In this document: one piece after another, positions 9,032 to 17,258 of the stretch
Layout: each line of letters opens with the position of its first letter
How positions within the stretch are numbered: the first letter of the stretch is position 1
Assembly (NCBI RefSeq): GCF_011947265.1
Contig: NZ_JAATHD010000007.1
Span: forward strand, 27,137-91,136
DNA: 64,000 nucleotides
Direction of reading: 5' to 3'
Origin: Paenibacillus sp. HB172176
GTDB lineage: Bacteria > Bacillota > Bacilli > Paenibacillales > Paenibacillaceae
The notes under the pieces: model-generated
The model's database searches: none
What the model saw: the letters and a program-made list of their open reading frames with translations, nothing else
Told to the model about the DNA's origin: nothing
Translations under genes and position numbers: made by a program

Positions 9032-11377
9032 ATGAACATCATTCGATTGCTCAAACAGAGACGCAACAACAGACTGTTCTTGAAAATTCTGGGATACTTT
9101 CTATCACTGCTAATCCCGATTCTGATCGTCGGCCTGTTCACCTATCACTATTCCTTGAAGATCATGAAGGAGGATTTCGACGGGCGCATCCTGTCCAATC
9201 TGCGTTCGTCTTCGGCGACGGTGGACTTCTATATCAAGACCGCGCAGGAGACGGCGCTGGACTTCATGAACGACGACACGATCCAGTCGCATCTCCTGCC
9301 GAAGGCCGAGCGAACGATCGAGATTAACTCGGAGCTGTGGAAGGTATCGCGCATCATTCAGCGAAGCGAGAACATTGTAAGCGTATTCACGGAAAATATG
9401 TTTGTCTATATCGACGATAAGGAAGTGTTCGTGAACGAGGGCATCAATTCCTTCGACAGCTTTTTCAGCAGGCTCTACCGCTACGACTCGTTCGGACCGG
9501 ATTATTGGCGGGAGAAGCTTAAGTCGAACAAATATATCGAGATTTTGCCGGCTTCGGAGATTGAGCGGCAAGGCGGGCGGGAGCCGGAGTCCGTCGTGCC
9601 GATCGTCATTACCAACCGAATCGGCACCGGCAACGCGGTGATGGTGCTGAACGTGTCGGTGTCTTCTATTGCCGACGCTCTGAAGGGGAACGCAATCTTC
9701 CAGTCCACGCGGTTCATCGCGCTCGACGGCGAGGATCGCGTCGTCTACAACGGCGCGGAAGGAACGGACGACGGCTCCTTGCTGGCGACTCTGCACGGGC
9801 TGGACGATGCGAATTGGAACACAATCGAGACGAAATGGCATGATCGGTCTTATATTTTCTCCCTCGTCGATTCAGGTCTGTACGGGTGGAAATTCTATTC
9901 GGTCACGCCTTCCTCGGAGTTTCAGAAGCACACCTACAGCATCCTGCAGATGACGCTGCTGCTCTGCATCGTCCTGCTGTTGATGGGCGTTGTGTTCTCC
10001 TTCATCTTCAGCGCCAGCATCTACAATCCCATCCGGAACATCCGCGAGGTGTTGATGCAGCGCAAGGAGCTATGGTCGGGCGACGGCCTGCCGGATGCCA
10101 GGATGAACGAATTCGAGCTGATCAAGAGCGGAATCAGCAAGCTCTACGACAGTCACTCCGAATACAAGAGCAAATCGGATCGCCATGCCAGCGATTATGT
10201 CGAGTATATGCTGCTCTTCCTGCTGAAGGGCCATACGATCGCGCAGGAGGAAATTCTGGTGGACGCGCTTCGGTCGGAATACGGCTTCACGAAGAAGCGA
10301 TTCATCTGCTGCACGATTCGATTTGATTTCCAGGACGCTTTCTACGCCGACATTCAGGACACCGACCGCCAGCCGCTGCTCGAAGGCATCAAGAAGGTTG
10401 TGTGGCACATGACGGGCGAGCGCTTGCCCGGCTACATTTTGCATGACGCGCCGAATTTGTTCACGGGCGTCTTCAGCGCGGAAGACGAAGGGGATATTCG
10501 AGCGCTGAGAACGGCGTTCGAGCAACTGCTCGACATCTTCGGCTACGATATGAACCATTATTACGATATCGCCATCGGGTTCGGGACGATCTGCGACAGC
10601 GTCAATGCGCTGGGCTCGTCGTACAATGCGGCCTTGACGGCGATTGGGAAGAGCAAGAGCCAGGAACGGTTCCGAATCGTGGACGCCAACGAACTGGAGA
10701 TCGGGAATCGCTATTTTTATTCGTTCTTCGACGAACAGAAGCTGTTGAATCTAATGAACGTGGGAGAGGGTGAAGGGGTGACCCGCGTCATCGATGACGT
10801 GCTCGAGGCCAATTCGAATCGCAATATCTCCTACGAGCATCGGAAGCTGCTCTTCCACGAGCTCCATCGCACCTGCATCCGCTTCCTGTCCGAGAAGGGG
10901 CTGGAGCCGAAGGAAGCGTTGGACGGTGCCACGCTGCCGCCCCTGCGGCAGGATTGGAACAACGCCTTCCTGGACATGTCCGAGTGGCGAACATGGCTGA
11001 TTGCGAGCTTCGATGCCGCGCTAGACGCCGTCAAGCAGACGCAGAAGGGGAAATCCGGCGATCTGGCATCTCGCATCACGGCTTTCGTCCAGGAGCATTA
11101 TCGGGAGGATCTCGGACTCGAGCGCATTGCGGACGAGATGGGTGTATCGGTGAAGTATGTCTCGCGCGTGTTCAAGGAGAAGAGCGGCGTCGTGCTGACC
11201 GACTATATCAATCAGGTGAGAATCGACAAGGCGAAGGAGCTGCTGGCGTCCACCACGATGCGGATCAACGATATCGCGGAGGAGGTAGGCATCTACAGCC
11301 GGACGACATTCCTGCGTTCGTTCAAGAAGGTAGAGGGAATGTCTCCGAACGAATTCAGGGCGATGAGCCGGAACTAA
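9032..11377 (+). CDS. Membrane sensor-type AraC-family transcriptional regulator
   Basis: A 781-aa protein: an N-terminal membrane segment (about residues 15-38), an extracellular Cache-like sensor region (about 40-290), a second membrane segment (about 300-325), a linker, and a C-terminal AraC DNA-binding domain (last ~100 residues; ERIADEMGVSVKYVSRVFKE and VGIYSRTTFLRSFKKVEGMS are the two HTH signatures). This layout is common next to Paenibacillus polysaccharide and oligosaccharide uptake genes, where it senses an extracellular ligand and switches on the cluster. The start ATG has GGAGG eight bases upstream. Its position between the hydrolase and the aldolase suggests that it controls this operon. 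Confidence 0.93.
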   Translation: MNIIRLLKQRRNNRLFLKILGYFLSLLIPILIVGLFTYHYSLKIMKEDFDGRILSNLRSSSATVDFYIKTAQETALDFMNDDTIQSHLLPKAERTIEINSELWKVSRIIQRSENIVSVFTENMFVYIDDKEVFVNEGINSFDSFFSRLYRYDSFGPDYWREKLKSNKYIEILPASEIERQGGREPESVVPIVITNRIGTGNAVMVLNVSVSSIADALKGNAIFQSTRFIALDGEDRVVYNGAEGTDDGSLLATLHGLDDANWNTIETKWHDRSYIFSLVDSGLYGWKFYSVTPSSEFQKHTYSILQMTLLLCIVLLLMGVVFSFIFSASIYNPIRNIREVLMQRKELWSGDGLPDARMNEFELIKSGISKLYDSHSEYKSKSDRHASDYVEYMLLFLLKGHTIAQEEILVDALRSEYGFTKKRFICCTIRFDFQDAFYADIQDTDRQPLLEGIKKVVWHMTGERLPGYILHDAPNLFTGVFSAEDEGDIRALRTAFEQLLDIFGYDMNHYYDIAIGFGTICDSVNALGSSYNAALTAIGKSKSQERFRIVDANELEIGNRYFYSFFDEQKLLNLMNVGEGEGVTRVIDDVLEANSNRNISYEHRKLLFHELHRTCIRFLSEKGLEPKEALDGATLPPLRQDWNNAFLDMSEWRTWLIASFDAALDAVKQTQKGKSGDLASRITAFVQEHYREDLGLERIADEMGVSVKYVSRVFKEKSGVVLTDYINQVRIDKAKELLASTTMRINDIAEEVGIYSRTTFLRSFKKVEGMSPNEFRAMSRN

Positions 11378-11424
11378 TAGCCGCATGAATGAAACCCATG
11401 GAAGAACAAGGAGATGATGACATC

Positions 11425-12348
11425 ATGTTAACTAGCGGCGTATGGCCGACGATGCTGACTCCGTTCAACGAGCAGGGCGAGTTGGACGGAGAATCGTTGG
11501 CGCGTCTAACCAATTGGTATTTGAACAAGGGGGTGGACGGCTTGTTCGCCGTCTGCCAATCGAGCGAGATGTTCGCGCTCTCGCTGGAAGAGCGCGTCCG
11601 CATTGCCGGCGAGGTCGTGAAGACGGCGGCAGGCCGAGCCCCCGTCATCGCCTCGGGGCATATCGCGGATGGGCTGGAGGGGCAAGCCGAGGAGATCGCG
11701 GCGATGGCAAGCACAGGCGTGGAGGCGGTCGTGCTGGTGACGAACCGCCTGGCCTCGCCGCATGAATCGGACGAGACGTGGCAGCACAATGTCGAGGAGC
11801 TACTGTGTCGCCTGCCGGATAAGATTCGGCTCGGCTTCTACGAATGCCCTTATCCGTACAAGCGGCTGCTGTCCCCCGAGCTGCTGCGTTGGTGCGCGAA
11901 CACCGGAAGGTTCTTCTTCCTGAAGGACACATGCTGCGACGCGATGATGATTGAGCGCAGAATGGAAGCCGTGAAGGACAGCCCGTTCCGACTGTTCAAC
12001 GCGAACTCGGCGACTTTGCTCGCCTCCTTGCAGGCGGGAGCGGCGGGGTACAGCGGCATCATGGCGAATTTTCATCCGGAGCTTTATGTCTGGCTGCTCC
12101 AGAATTGGCGGGAGAATCCCGAGACGGCCGAGCGCTTGAGCGACTTCCTGAGCTTGACGTCCATGATCGAGAAGCAGCTCTATCCGGTCAACGCGAAGTA
12201 CGGCCTGCAGCTCGAAGGAATTCTGGACGGCATCTATGCGCGCTCGGGCCAGCACGAGCATTTCGGAGCCACGCAGAAGCTCGAAGTGGAGCAATTGCTG
12301 CGCTCTGGCCGCGCGTTCGCCGAGCTGTTGCAGATGGAGCCGATTTAA
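11425..12348 (+). CDS. Dihydrodipicolinate synthase / N-acetylneuraminate lyase family aldolase
   Basis: A 307-aa class I aldolase of the DapA/NanA superfamily. The start of the barrel (GVWPTMLTPFNEQGELD) and the Schiff-base lysine region (RFFFLKDTCCD) are visible; the usual YxVP-like tyrosine motif appears as FYECPYPYKR. The GxxGE substrate loop is replaced by CQSSEM, so it is probably neither an authentic DapA nor a standard NanA, but one of the many sugar-acid aldolases of this family. The last gene of the cluster, it would split a keto-acid formed from the imported glycan into pyruvate plus an aldehyde. The start chosen is ATG 11425 after AAGGAG; an in-frame ATG at 11389 is possible. Confidence 0.85.
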   Translation: MLTSGVWPTMLTPFNEQGELDGESLARLTNWYLNKGVDGLFAVCQSSEMFALSLEERVRIAGEVVKTAAGRAPVIASGHIADGLEGQAEEIAAMASTGVEAVVLVTNRLASPHESDETWQHNVEELLCRLPDKIRLGFYECPYPYKRLLSPELLRWCANTGRFFFLKDTCCDAMMIERRMEAVKDSPFRLFNANSATLLASLQAGAAGYSGIMANFHPELYVWLLQNWRENPETAERLSDFLSLTSMIEKQLYPVNAKYGLQLEGILDGIYARSGQHEHFGATQKLEVEQLLRSGRAFAELLQMEPI

Positions 12349-12395
12349 GCTCCGGGCGACGGGATGCATGACGCGATAACGCCAGGCAGCTTCTC

Positions 12396-12771
12396 TCAGC
12401 AGGCTGATTCATTCGGAAGCTGCTGGCTGACAACGAGCGCGACAGTCTCCGTTTTATCACGCGCAAAGCCTTGCGCATTCGCCTCAAGCAACCATGTAAG
12501 GAGGAGTCGGTGAAGCTCTTTATGAATGGCATTTTCAAAAAAGGATTCAAATGGCTTGTCTCCCGGCGTGCTGTGCTGGCGGGCTTGGAGAAGAAAATCG
12601 ACGATTGTCTGAGTCTGAATAAGAACGTGAAGATTATCCGCATTCAAGCGCGCGTCCTCTGGCAGTCTTCCCTGCTCAAGCTGTTGACGTTTCTGATGAC
12701 ACACGGATCATCGGGATTCACTGAAAGGATGCCCCCTTTTCTCTTGGCATTCAGATAACGGACAAAAGGAC
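12396..12771 (-). pseudogene. TetR-family regulator remnant, copy A (internal deletion)
   Basis: The minus strand carries the C-terminal half of a TetR-type regulator (SFFENAIHKELHRLLLTWLL is typical) joined out of frame to a short N-terminal leader. The leader region 12671-12771 is about 90% identical to 15379-15480 of copy B. Copy A then resumes at 12630-12668, matching copy B 15171-15211, so about 167 bp encoding the HTH is missing. The natural C-terminal end is also lost: the frame ends soon after TVALVV. It is non-functional as a repressor. The two copies flank the SDR/AraC pair. Confidence 0.7.
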
Positions 12772-12975
12772 GTTTATGTAGGTAAAGCAACCGATCCCGC
12801 ATTGGGAAACCTGATTCGGCGTCCTCCGATTTCATTCGAGAATTTCTTGAAGGAATCGCTTCAGCCATAAGCTTAGCAGCCGAGTCGCAGCGCAAGAGAC
12901 ATGCAAGGTTTTGGATGAGTTAAACATGGTGATGCATGCTGTTGCCGCATTTGCTTTTATCACTCGGCTGGAGGG

Positions 12976-13932
12976 CTATTGAGCTTTCATTAATTCTATA
13001 GATAACTCCCACAATTTCTCGGCTGCATCGGGATCAAGCGCGTAAGGTGCGACACCGGACTCCATCCCTGGAGCCTGAGGGCCGACCTCGTTGCCATTCT
13101 CAAAATATCGCCCTCCGATACCATTTAACAAGGGAGAGGTTGCCAATAGAACGGACGTAGCCGCTCCCTGCTCCGGGGTTTTCCAGATGATTTCGGGATA
13201 GCCTGTTCTGGTTTCGTTTAACTTCTCGATCTGCTCAGCAGTAACTTGTAGACGGGCAACTCCCGGGGTGCGCACACCGCCAGGCATCAGAGCATTTGCT
13301 GTGATCCCGTCCTTGGCCCAGCGTTTTGAAGCTTCGACAGCGAACAGGATATTGGCCGTTTTGGATTGTCCATAGGCAAGAAACGGGTCATAGGGACGAC
13401 GCAGGAAGTGAATATCATCGAATACGACCGGAGAGCGAAGATGTCCCGCGGAACTCACGGAGACCACACGGGCGCCGTTTGCGGCAGCCAGCGCGTCATG
13501 AAGTCCGACAGTAAGAGCGAAATGTCCCAAATGATTGGTTGCGAACTGAAGCTCCCAGCCTTCAGGCGTTCGCAGCTCGGGCGTTGCCATAATACCGGCG
13601 TTGTTGATCAAGATGTGAAGCGGGCCGCTCCATGCAGCAACGAACGAGGCGATGGAGGATTGATTGACAAGATTTAACGGCATGACGTTAACAAGCGGAT
13701 TCTCCGTGGCGGCAGCGATAGCTTTAGCAGCGAGCCTCCCTGCGCTCAGGTCCCGAACGGCCAATGTGACTTCGGCGCCCGCTTTGGCCAAAGCCCGGGC
13801 TGTTTCAAGGCCGATACCGGATGCGCCCCCGGTTACAATAGCTTTGCGACCGGCAAGATCAATACCGGCAACAACCTCGCTGGCGGTTGATTTGGAATGA
13901 AACCCAGTTGTAATCAATGAAGGTTGCGACAT
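12976..13932 (-). CDS. SDR-family NAD(P)-dependent oxidoreductase
   Basis: A 318-aa short-chain dehydrogenase/reductase, retinol-dehydrogenase/WWOX-like in shape. Cofactor motif TGGASGIG near residue 40, NNAG near residue 120, catalytic Ser in VSSAG and YxxxK as YGQSK are all present, so it should be active. ATG 13932 (MSQPSL...) is preceded by GAAGGG at proper distance; a longer frame starting at 14037 would overlap the divergent regulator's promoter region. It is divergent from the AraC-type gene at 14093, which is the usual partner arrangement, so it is probably the regulated gene. The substrate is unknown. Confidence 0.9.
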   Translation of the reverse strand: MSQPSLITTGFHSKSTASEVVAGIDLAGRKAIVTGGASGIGLETARALAKAGAEVTLAVRDLSAGRLAAKAIAAATENPLVNVMPLNLVNQSSIASFVAAWSGPLHILINNAGIMATPELRTPEGWELQFATNHLGHFALTVGLHDALAAANGARVVSVSSAGHLRSPVVFDDIHFLRRPYDPFLAYGQSKTANILFAVEASKRWAKDGITANALMPGGVRTPGVARLQVTAEQIEKLNETRTGYPEIIWKTPEQGAATSVLLATSPLLNGIGGRYFENGNEVGPQAPGMESGVAPYALDPDAAEKLWELSIELMKAQ

Positions 13933-14092
13933 TGTGATTCCCTTCTTTCTTGAATGTGATTTTGCGAAAGCTGCTTCAAGGACATTATGGCTTAAACGTA
14001 TAGTTGGGAATAGTTTGTTCCTGCTTAAAGCTTGCACAAAGCTGCAAAGTGCTGGAAAATGGTCTTATCCTTTTGTACAAGTTGGTGAATGT

Positions 14093-15058
14093 ATGGAAAA
14101 ACAACCGCTCCAGTATGGAAATTCTAGTAAGGAAAGCAGCCAAACAAGGATATATTTGAACCAAATGCTCGAAATGGCGCAACGGATAGCCCTTGACGAG
14201 GGTCGTACGCAGGGGGTTATTCCGTTTTTAACATTGATACGGCATAGTCGACCGACCTCGGAAATGACGGGTGTCCTGACACCGTCGATTTGTCTCATTC
14301 TGCAAGGGGCCAAGCAACTTCATCTCGGACAAGAAATCATTGATTATCATGCGGGGGATTACTTGGTATCGGTGATTGATATTCCGGCATCCGCGGAAGT
14401 TATTGGTGTCGGGAGGGAGTCGCCCTATATCGGTTTGCGCGTTGATTTCACGACGGAAGACATCGCTGCTGTCGTCATGGAGGCGGGAATTAGCTTTAAC
14501 CCAGTGGACAAAAAGCTGAAAACTGGCGCCTACATCGGACAAGCTGCCGAAGGCTTGGCTGAATCTATGCATCGATTGCTCAAATTAGCGGAGAAACCGG
14601 ATGCAGCGGTCGGTTTTTTGTCATCGCTTATGAAACGCGAGATGCTCTATCACTTGCTTTCGGGCGATGCCGGGCACATTTTTTACCAACAATTTATGTT
14701 GGATAGGCAAGAAGAGGGAATCGGCAAAGCGATCAGATGGATTAAAGAGAATTATGCCCGGCCTTTCACGGTCAAGGAACTAGCGAAGTTAACGAATATG
14801 AGCGTCTCTAGTCTGCATCATAAGTTCAAGTCCGTTACAACTTTGGGACCTGTGCAATATCAAAAACAGCTTCGCTTACAGGAAGCCAGACGTCTTCTGT
14901 TAGGCGGCTCCATTCCAGTAACTACAGCGGCAATGGAAGTCGGATATGACAATGCGGCACAATTCAGCCGCGAATATCGCAGGCTTTTTGGCATGTCTCC
15001 TTCGAAAGATAGGAAGGCATTCAGAGACGGGAACCAAACTATTCTTGATGAATCATAG
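14093..15058 (+). CDS. AraC-family regulator (AraC_N effector domain)
   Basis: A 321-aa regulator with an N-terminal cupin-like AraC_N domain (VLTPSICLILQGAKQLHLG is the family hallmark) and a C-terminal AraC DNA-binding domain (ARPFTVKELAKLTNMSVSSL and VGYDNAAQFSREYRRLFGMS). Such proteins (YqhC-like) often sit divergently beside an oxidoreductase they induce in response to aldehydes or similar compounds; here that is the SDR at 12976-13932. ATG 14093 fits the family's length; the in-frame start at 13934 would be inside the divergent gene's start. Ribosome site is weak. Confidence 0.9.
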   Translation: MEKQPLQYGNSSKESSQTRIYLNQMLEMAQRIALDEGRTQGVIPFLTLIRHSRPTSEMTGVLTPSICLILQGAKQLHLGQEIIDYHAGDYLVSVIDIPASAEVIGVGRESPYIGLRVDFTTEDIAAVVMEAGISFNPVDKKLKTGAYIGQAAEGLAESMHRLLKLAEKPDAAVGFLSSLMKREMLYHLLSGDAGHIFYQQFMLDRQEEGIGKAIRWIKENYARPFTVKELAKLTNMSVSSLHHKFKSVTTLGPVQYQKQLRLQEARRLLLGGSIPVTTAAMEVGYDNAAQFSREYRRLFGMSPSKDRKAFRDGNQTILDES

Positions 15059-15070
15059 CACTTTGCGTTT

Positions 15071-15430
15071 CTATGAAAGCTCTGGGAACAGGATTGCCGA
15101 GAAGTCAGCAACCATCTCCCAGAGCAAAATTCCGCAGAAGGATGTCGGCCTCTTCCTGTCGGCAGCTTCGCGAAGATTATCCGCATTGAAGCTTGCAGCC
15201 TCTGGCAGTCTGCAATGTACAAAACCTTTAAACTTTTCCGTTTTCCAATATTCCAGAAAATCATATTTATCTTGAAAATGCGTGTAGAAGGTCGTTCGGT
15301 TTACACCTGCCTGGTTGGCGATATCCTGCACGGCAATGGAATAGAAGTTTCTCTTCTCCCCCACCAAATCATTGAAAGCCTGCACAAGCTGTTGACGGGT
15401 TCTGATGACACGCGGATCATCGGGATTCAC
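15071..15430 (-). pseudogene. TetR-family regulator, truncated copy B
   Basis: The GTG-started frame begins with an intact TetR helix-turn-helix (IAVQDIANQAGVNRTTFYTH, about residues 32-51). It follows the family up to about residue 83 (FNADNL) and then switches to unrelated sequence and stops at 119 aa instead of ~190. Copy A near 12.4 kb carries the missing C-terminal half after the same LPE...NADNL junction. Together they look like the result of a duplication with deletion in each copy. A shortened DNA-binding protein could in principle still be made but would lack its dimer domain. Confidence 0.7.
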
Positions 15431-15541
15431 GGAAAGGCTGCCCCCTTTTCTCTTGGCATTCAGATAACGGACAAAAGGACATTTTAATGATTCCGAGAGT
15501 CTCCTTCACGCCTTTGAACAGGCTTCGCAGGTGCTTATCAT

Positions 15542-15886
15542 ATGGGTTCGTCTGCGACATCGTATTTTCCCCCTATGCTCACCAATGCGGCAACAGAGGA
15601 GCTTCTGAAAGCGTCGGGGATGGATTTCGTTTCGCTTCGATGCGGCTTCTTTGCCTCTTCAGCCTTATTGATGATTAGCGAGGCCATGAAAACAGGAGAA
15701 TTAATCGTCCCGGAAAGCGGTCCGATTGCCTGGACGACTCACTCGGATTTGGCTGCGGCTACAGCGGTCATCCTCACAGAGGGAATATATGAGGGCATTA
15801 CTCCCCTTCTTACAGCCTCCGAGGCGATTGATATGGAAGGCGTTGCGTCGATTGCTTCCAAATTGATATACGCGATCTTCCCTTAA
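15542..15886 (+). pseudogene. NmrA-type NAD(P)-binding oxidoreductase, C-terminal fragment
   Basis: About 114 residues resembling the C-terminal half of NmrA/YesF-like SDR proteins: LRCGFFASS, then WTTHSDLAAATAVILTEG and PLLTASEAIDMEGVASIASK, the typical 'HxDLAxA' region and end. The NAD-binding N-terminus (GATG) is missing. Such genes are normally divergent from a TetR gene, and truncated tetR copy B lies directly beside it, so this is the broken partner. Ends with a strong terminator at 15931. Confidence 0.7.
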
Positions 15887-15930
15887 GCTTGATAAGGATA
15901 TGCAGATTCACACATAACAAATAGATACCA

Positions 15931-15966
15931 AAAAAGGATCTGAAAGCAAGCTTTCAGATCCTTTTT
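15931..15966. terminator. Bidirectional terminator
   Basis: A perfect 16-bp stem runs from 15931-15946 to 15951-15966 around the loop CAAG, with A-run and T-run ends so that it works on both strands. It lies between the oxidoreductase fragment (plus) and the antitoxin gene (minus). Confidence 0.9.
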
Positions 15967-16106
15967 GCTTAAAGAATTTCGCCTTTAGAGAGATATGCTG
16001 AGCCGTATCATAAGTAATGGCAAGTTTTATGAAACGTTGTCTGAGAAATGAATAGAAAACACTTGAACGATTGTATGAAGACATTTATAGCTTCCGCCTT
16101 ATGCCC

Positions 16107-16832
16107 TTAGTGCTTCGTTTTTACAATTAGGGGTGTATATCCAGTATTCTTCGATTTTGATACAATCGGATTCGGCATATTATAGTTCGACTCAAATTGT
16201 ATACTTGCATTCACATCGTAGTGCTGCAGTGAAAAGCTGAGATAAATTTCGCCGTTTATCCAGTTTGTCTTGTACTTGAGGGCTTCGATGGTCTGCTTCA
16301 GTAACGAATGTTGCTGAAATTCCGTCAATCCTTGTTTATTCGCCTCATCTAGGTCGTTCTTCTCCGCCACAGGAGTGGCTCGAATACCGAACTTTCCGAC
16401 ACAATTGTTCCGGATATGCACAATTATGGTCCCGGAAGCCAGCTGGGACAACTCCTTTTGGAGTATATGGAAAACTCTTTCCAATTGATGCTCTAAAGTC
16501 ACTTGATCTGCAATAGTGGAGCCCAGGTTCGCCTTTCTAATAAGAGGAGTCTTCTTTTCCTCTTCATAGGCGCGCTCAATCAAAAATTCTTTAATAAGCG
16601 TCTGATACCCCTTATTTCTCTGCTTAGCCAGAGTACGGATTCTTTGGAGTAAGTCATCGTCGAGACGAATGGAAATAGTTGCGGATTTTCTCTTCGGCAA
16701 GTCATGATCCTCTTCTTCAATAATGGAGGCTTCCAATAGTCCCTCGCTCATAGTGTGATTTGACCAGAATTCCACAGCTTCCGCATCGCTCATATGTTCG
16801 GGAATCTGGTCTCTTGACGTGATAATTTTCAT
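16107..16832 (-). CDS. BrnA/CopG-like antitoxin with long C-terminal extension
   Basis: A 241-aa protein. Residues ~1-95 match BrnA/CopG-type antitoxins: a preface with DAEAVEFWSNH, then the ribbon-helix-helix part (SATISIRLDDDLLQRIRTLA and GYQTLIKEFLIERAYEEE). Normal family members end about here (80-100 aa). This protein carries ~140 further residues of unknown type with alternating hydrophobic stretches (GTIIVHIRNN, NGEIYLSFSLQHYDVNASIQ). ATG 16832 is 2 bases after the end of the ancestral toxin frame, with AGGAGG inside that toxin end, so the pair is translationally coupled. It should bind the toxin and repress the shared promoter. Confidence 0.85.
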   Translation of the reverse strand: MKIITSRDQIPEHMSDAEAVEFWSNHTMSEGLLEASIIEEEDHDLPKRKSATISIRLDDDLLQRIRTLAKQRNKGYQTLIKEFLIERAYEEEKKTPLIRKANLGSTIADQVTLEHQLERVFHILQKELSQLASGTIIVHIRNNCVGKFGIRATPVAEKNDLDEANKQGLTEFQQHSLLKQTIEALKYKTNWINGEIYLSFSLQHYDVNASIQFESNYNMPNPIVSKSKNTGYTPLIVKTKH

Positions 16833-16834
16833 TG

Positions 16835-17099
16835 TTATTGATTCCTCCTTCTATAAGTTTTAGCCTCAGAATCGGTAGCATTACGTGCAGTTATAACCCG
16901 CAATTTCCCCCTCAACTTTCTTAATATAAATCACGACTAGTCTTCTTCCATCTTCTGTTGAGCCAATAATGCCCATGTTGCCGCTATGAGCCGAAAATTT
17001 TATGCGTTGAGGGTCCATTAAAGCATCTTCCGCTTCAAATGGCTCAACATCATGACGGGCGATGTGTTGAATATTTTCTTCATCCCATATGAATTTCAC
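16835..17099 (-). pseudogene. BrnT-like toxin with one-base frameshift
   Basis: The GTG-started frame opens like BrnT ribonuclease toxins (KFIWDEENIQHIARHDVEPF, GRRLVVIYI) but stops after 72 aa at 16881 in an atypical end (GEIAGYNCT). In the neighbouring frame the expected BrnT end follows at once: RVITARNATDSEA, then KTYRRRNQ and a stop at 16835, two bases before the antitoxin ATG. Removing one G (16901) restores an 87-aa, family-sized protein. The lost segment holds the conserved I(T/S)AR motif of the RelE-like fold, so the toxin is probably inactive unless ribosomes shift frame. Confidence 0.75.
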
Positions 17100-17126
17100 T
17101 TGGCTTCTCCTAACAATGTATATTAT

Positions 17127-17140
17127 ATTGTATATACAAT
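17127..17140. promoter_or_regulatory. Palindromic operator of the toxin-antitoxin promoter
   Basis: ATTGTATATACAAT is a perfect 14-bp palindrome 28 bases upstream of the toxin start. It is flanked on the minus strand by TATAAT-like hexamers (a TATAATTG runs into it and ATATAATATA follows), so a bound ribbon-helix-helix antitoxin would cover the -10 region, the normal autoregulation of such pairs. Confidence 0.55.
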
Positions 17141-17258
17141 TATATCACATTTTATGTAAATAGGACGAAGTAGAGGATGACTTGTAGTCAATGAACTATT
17201 TATTCAAAATTTATCAGTGCGATGATGTGATCAGTGGAATTGAAGGCAAGAAAGGAGC

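Noticed and set aside
12376..12430. Terminator after the DapA-family gene
   Set aside because: GCCAGGCAGCTTC and GAAGCTGCTGGC form an imperfect stem, but the loop is long and no T-run follows.
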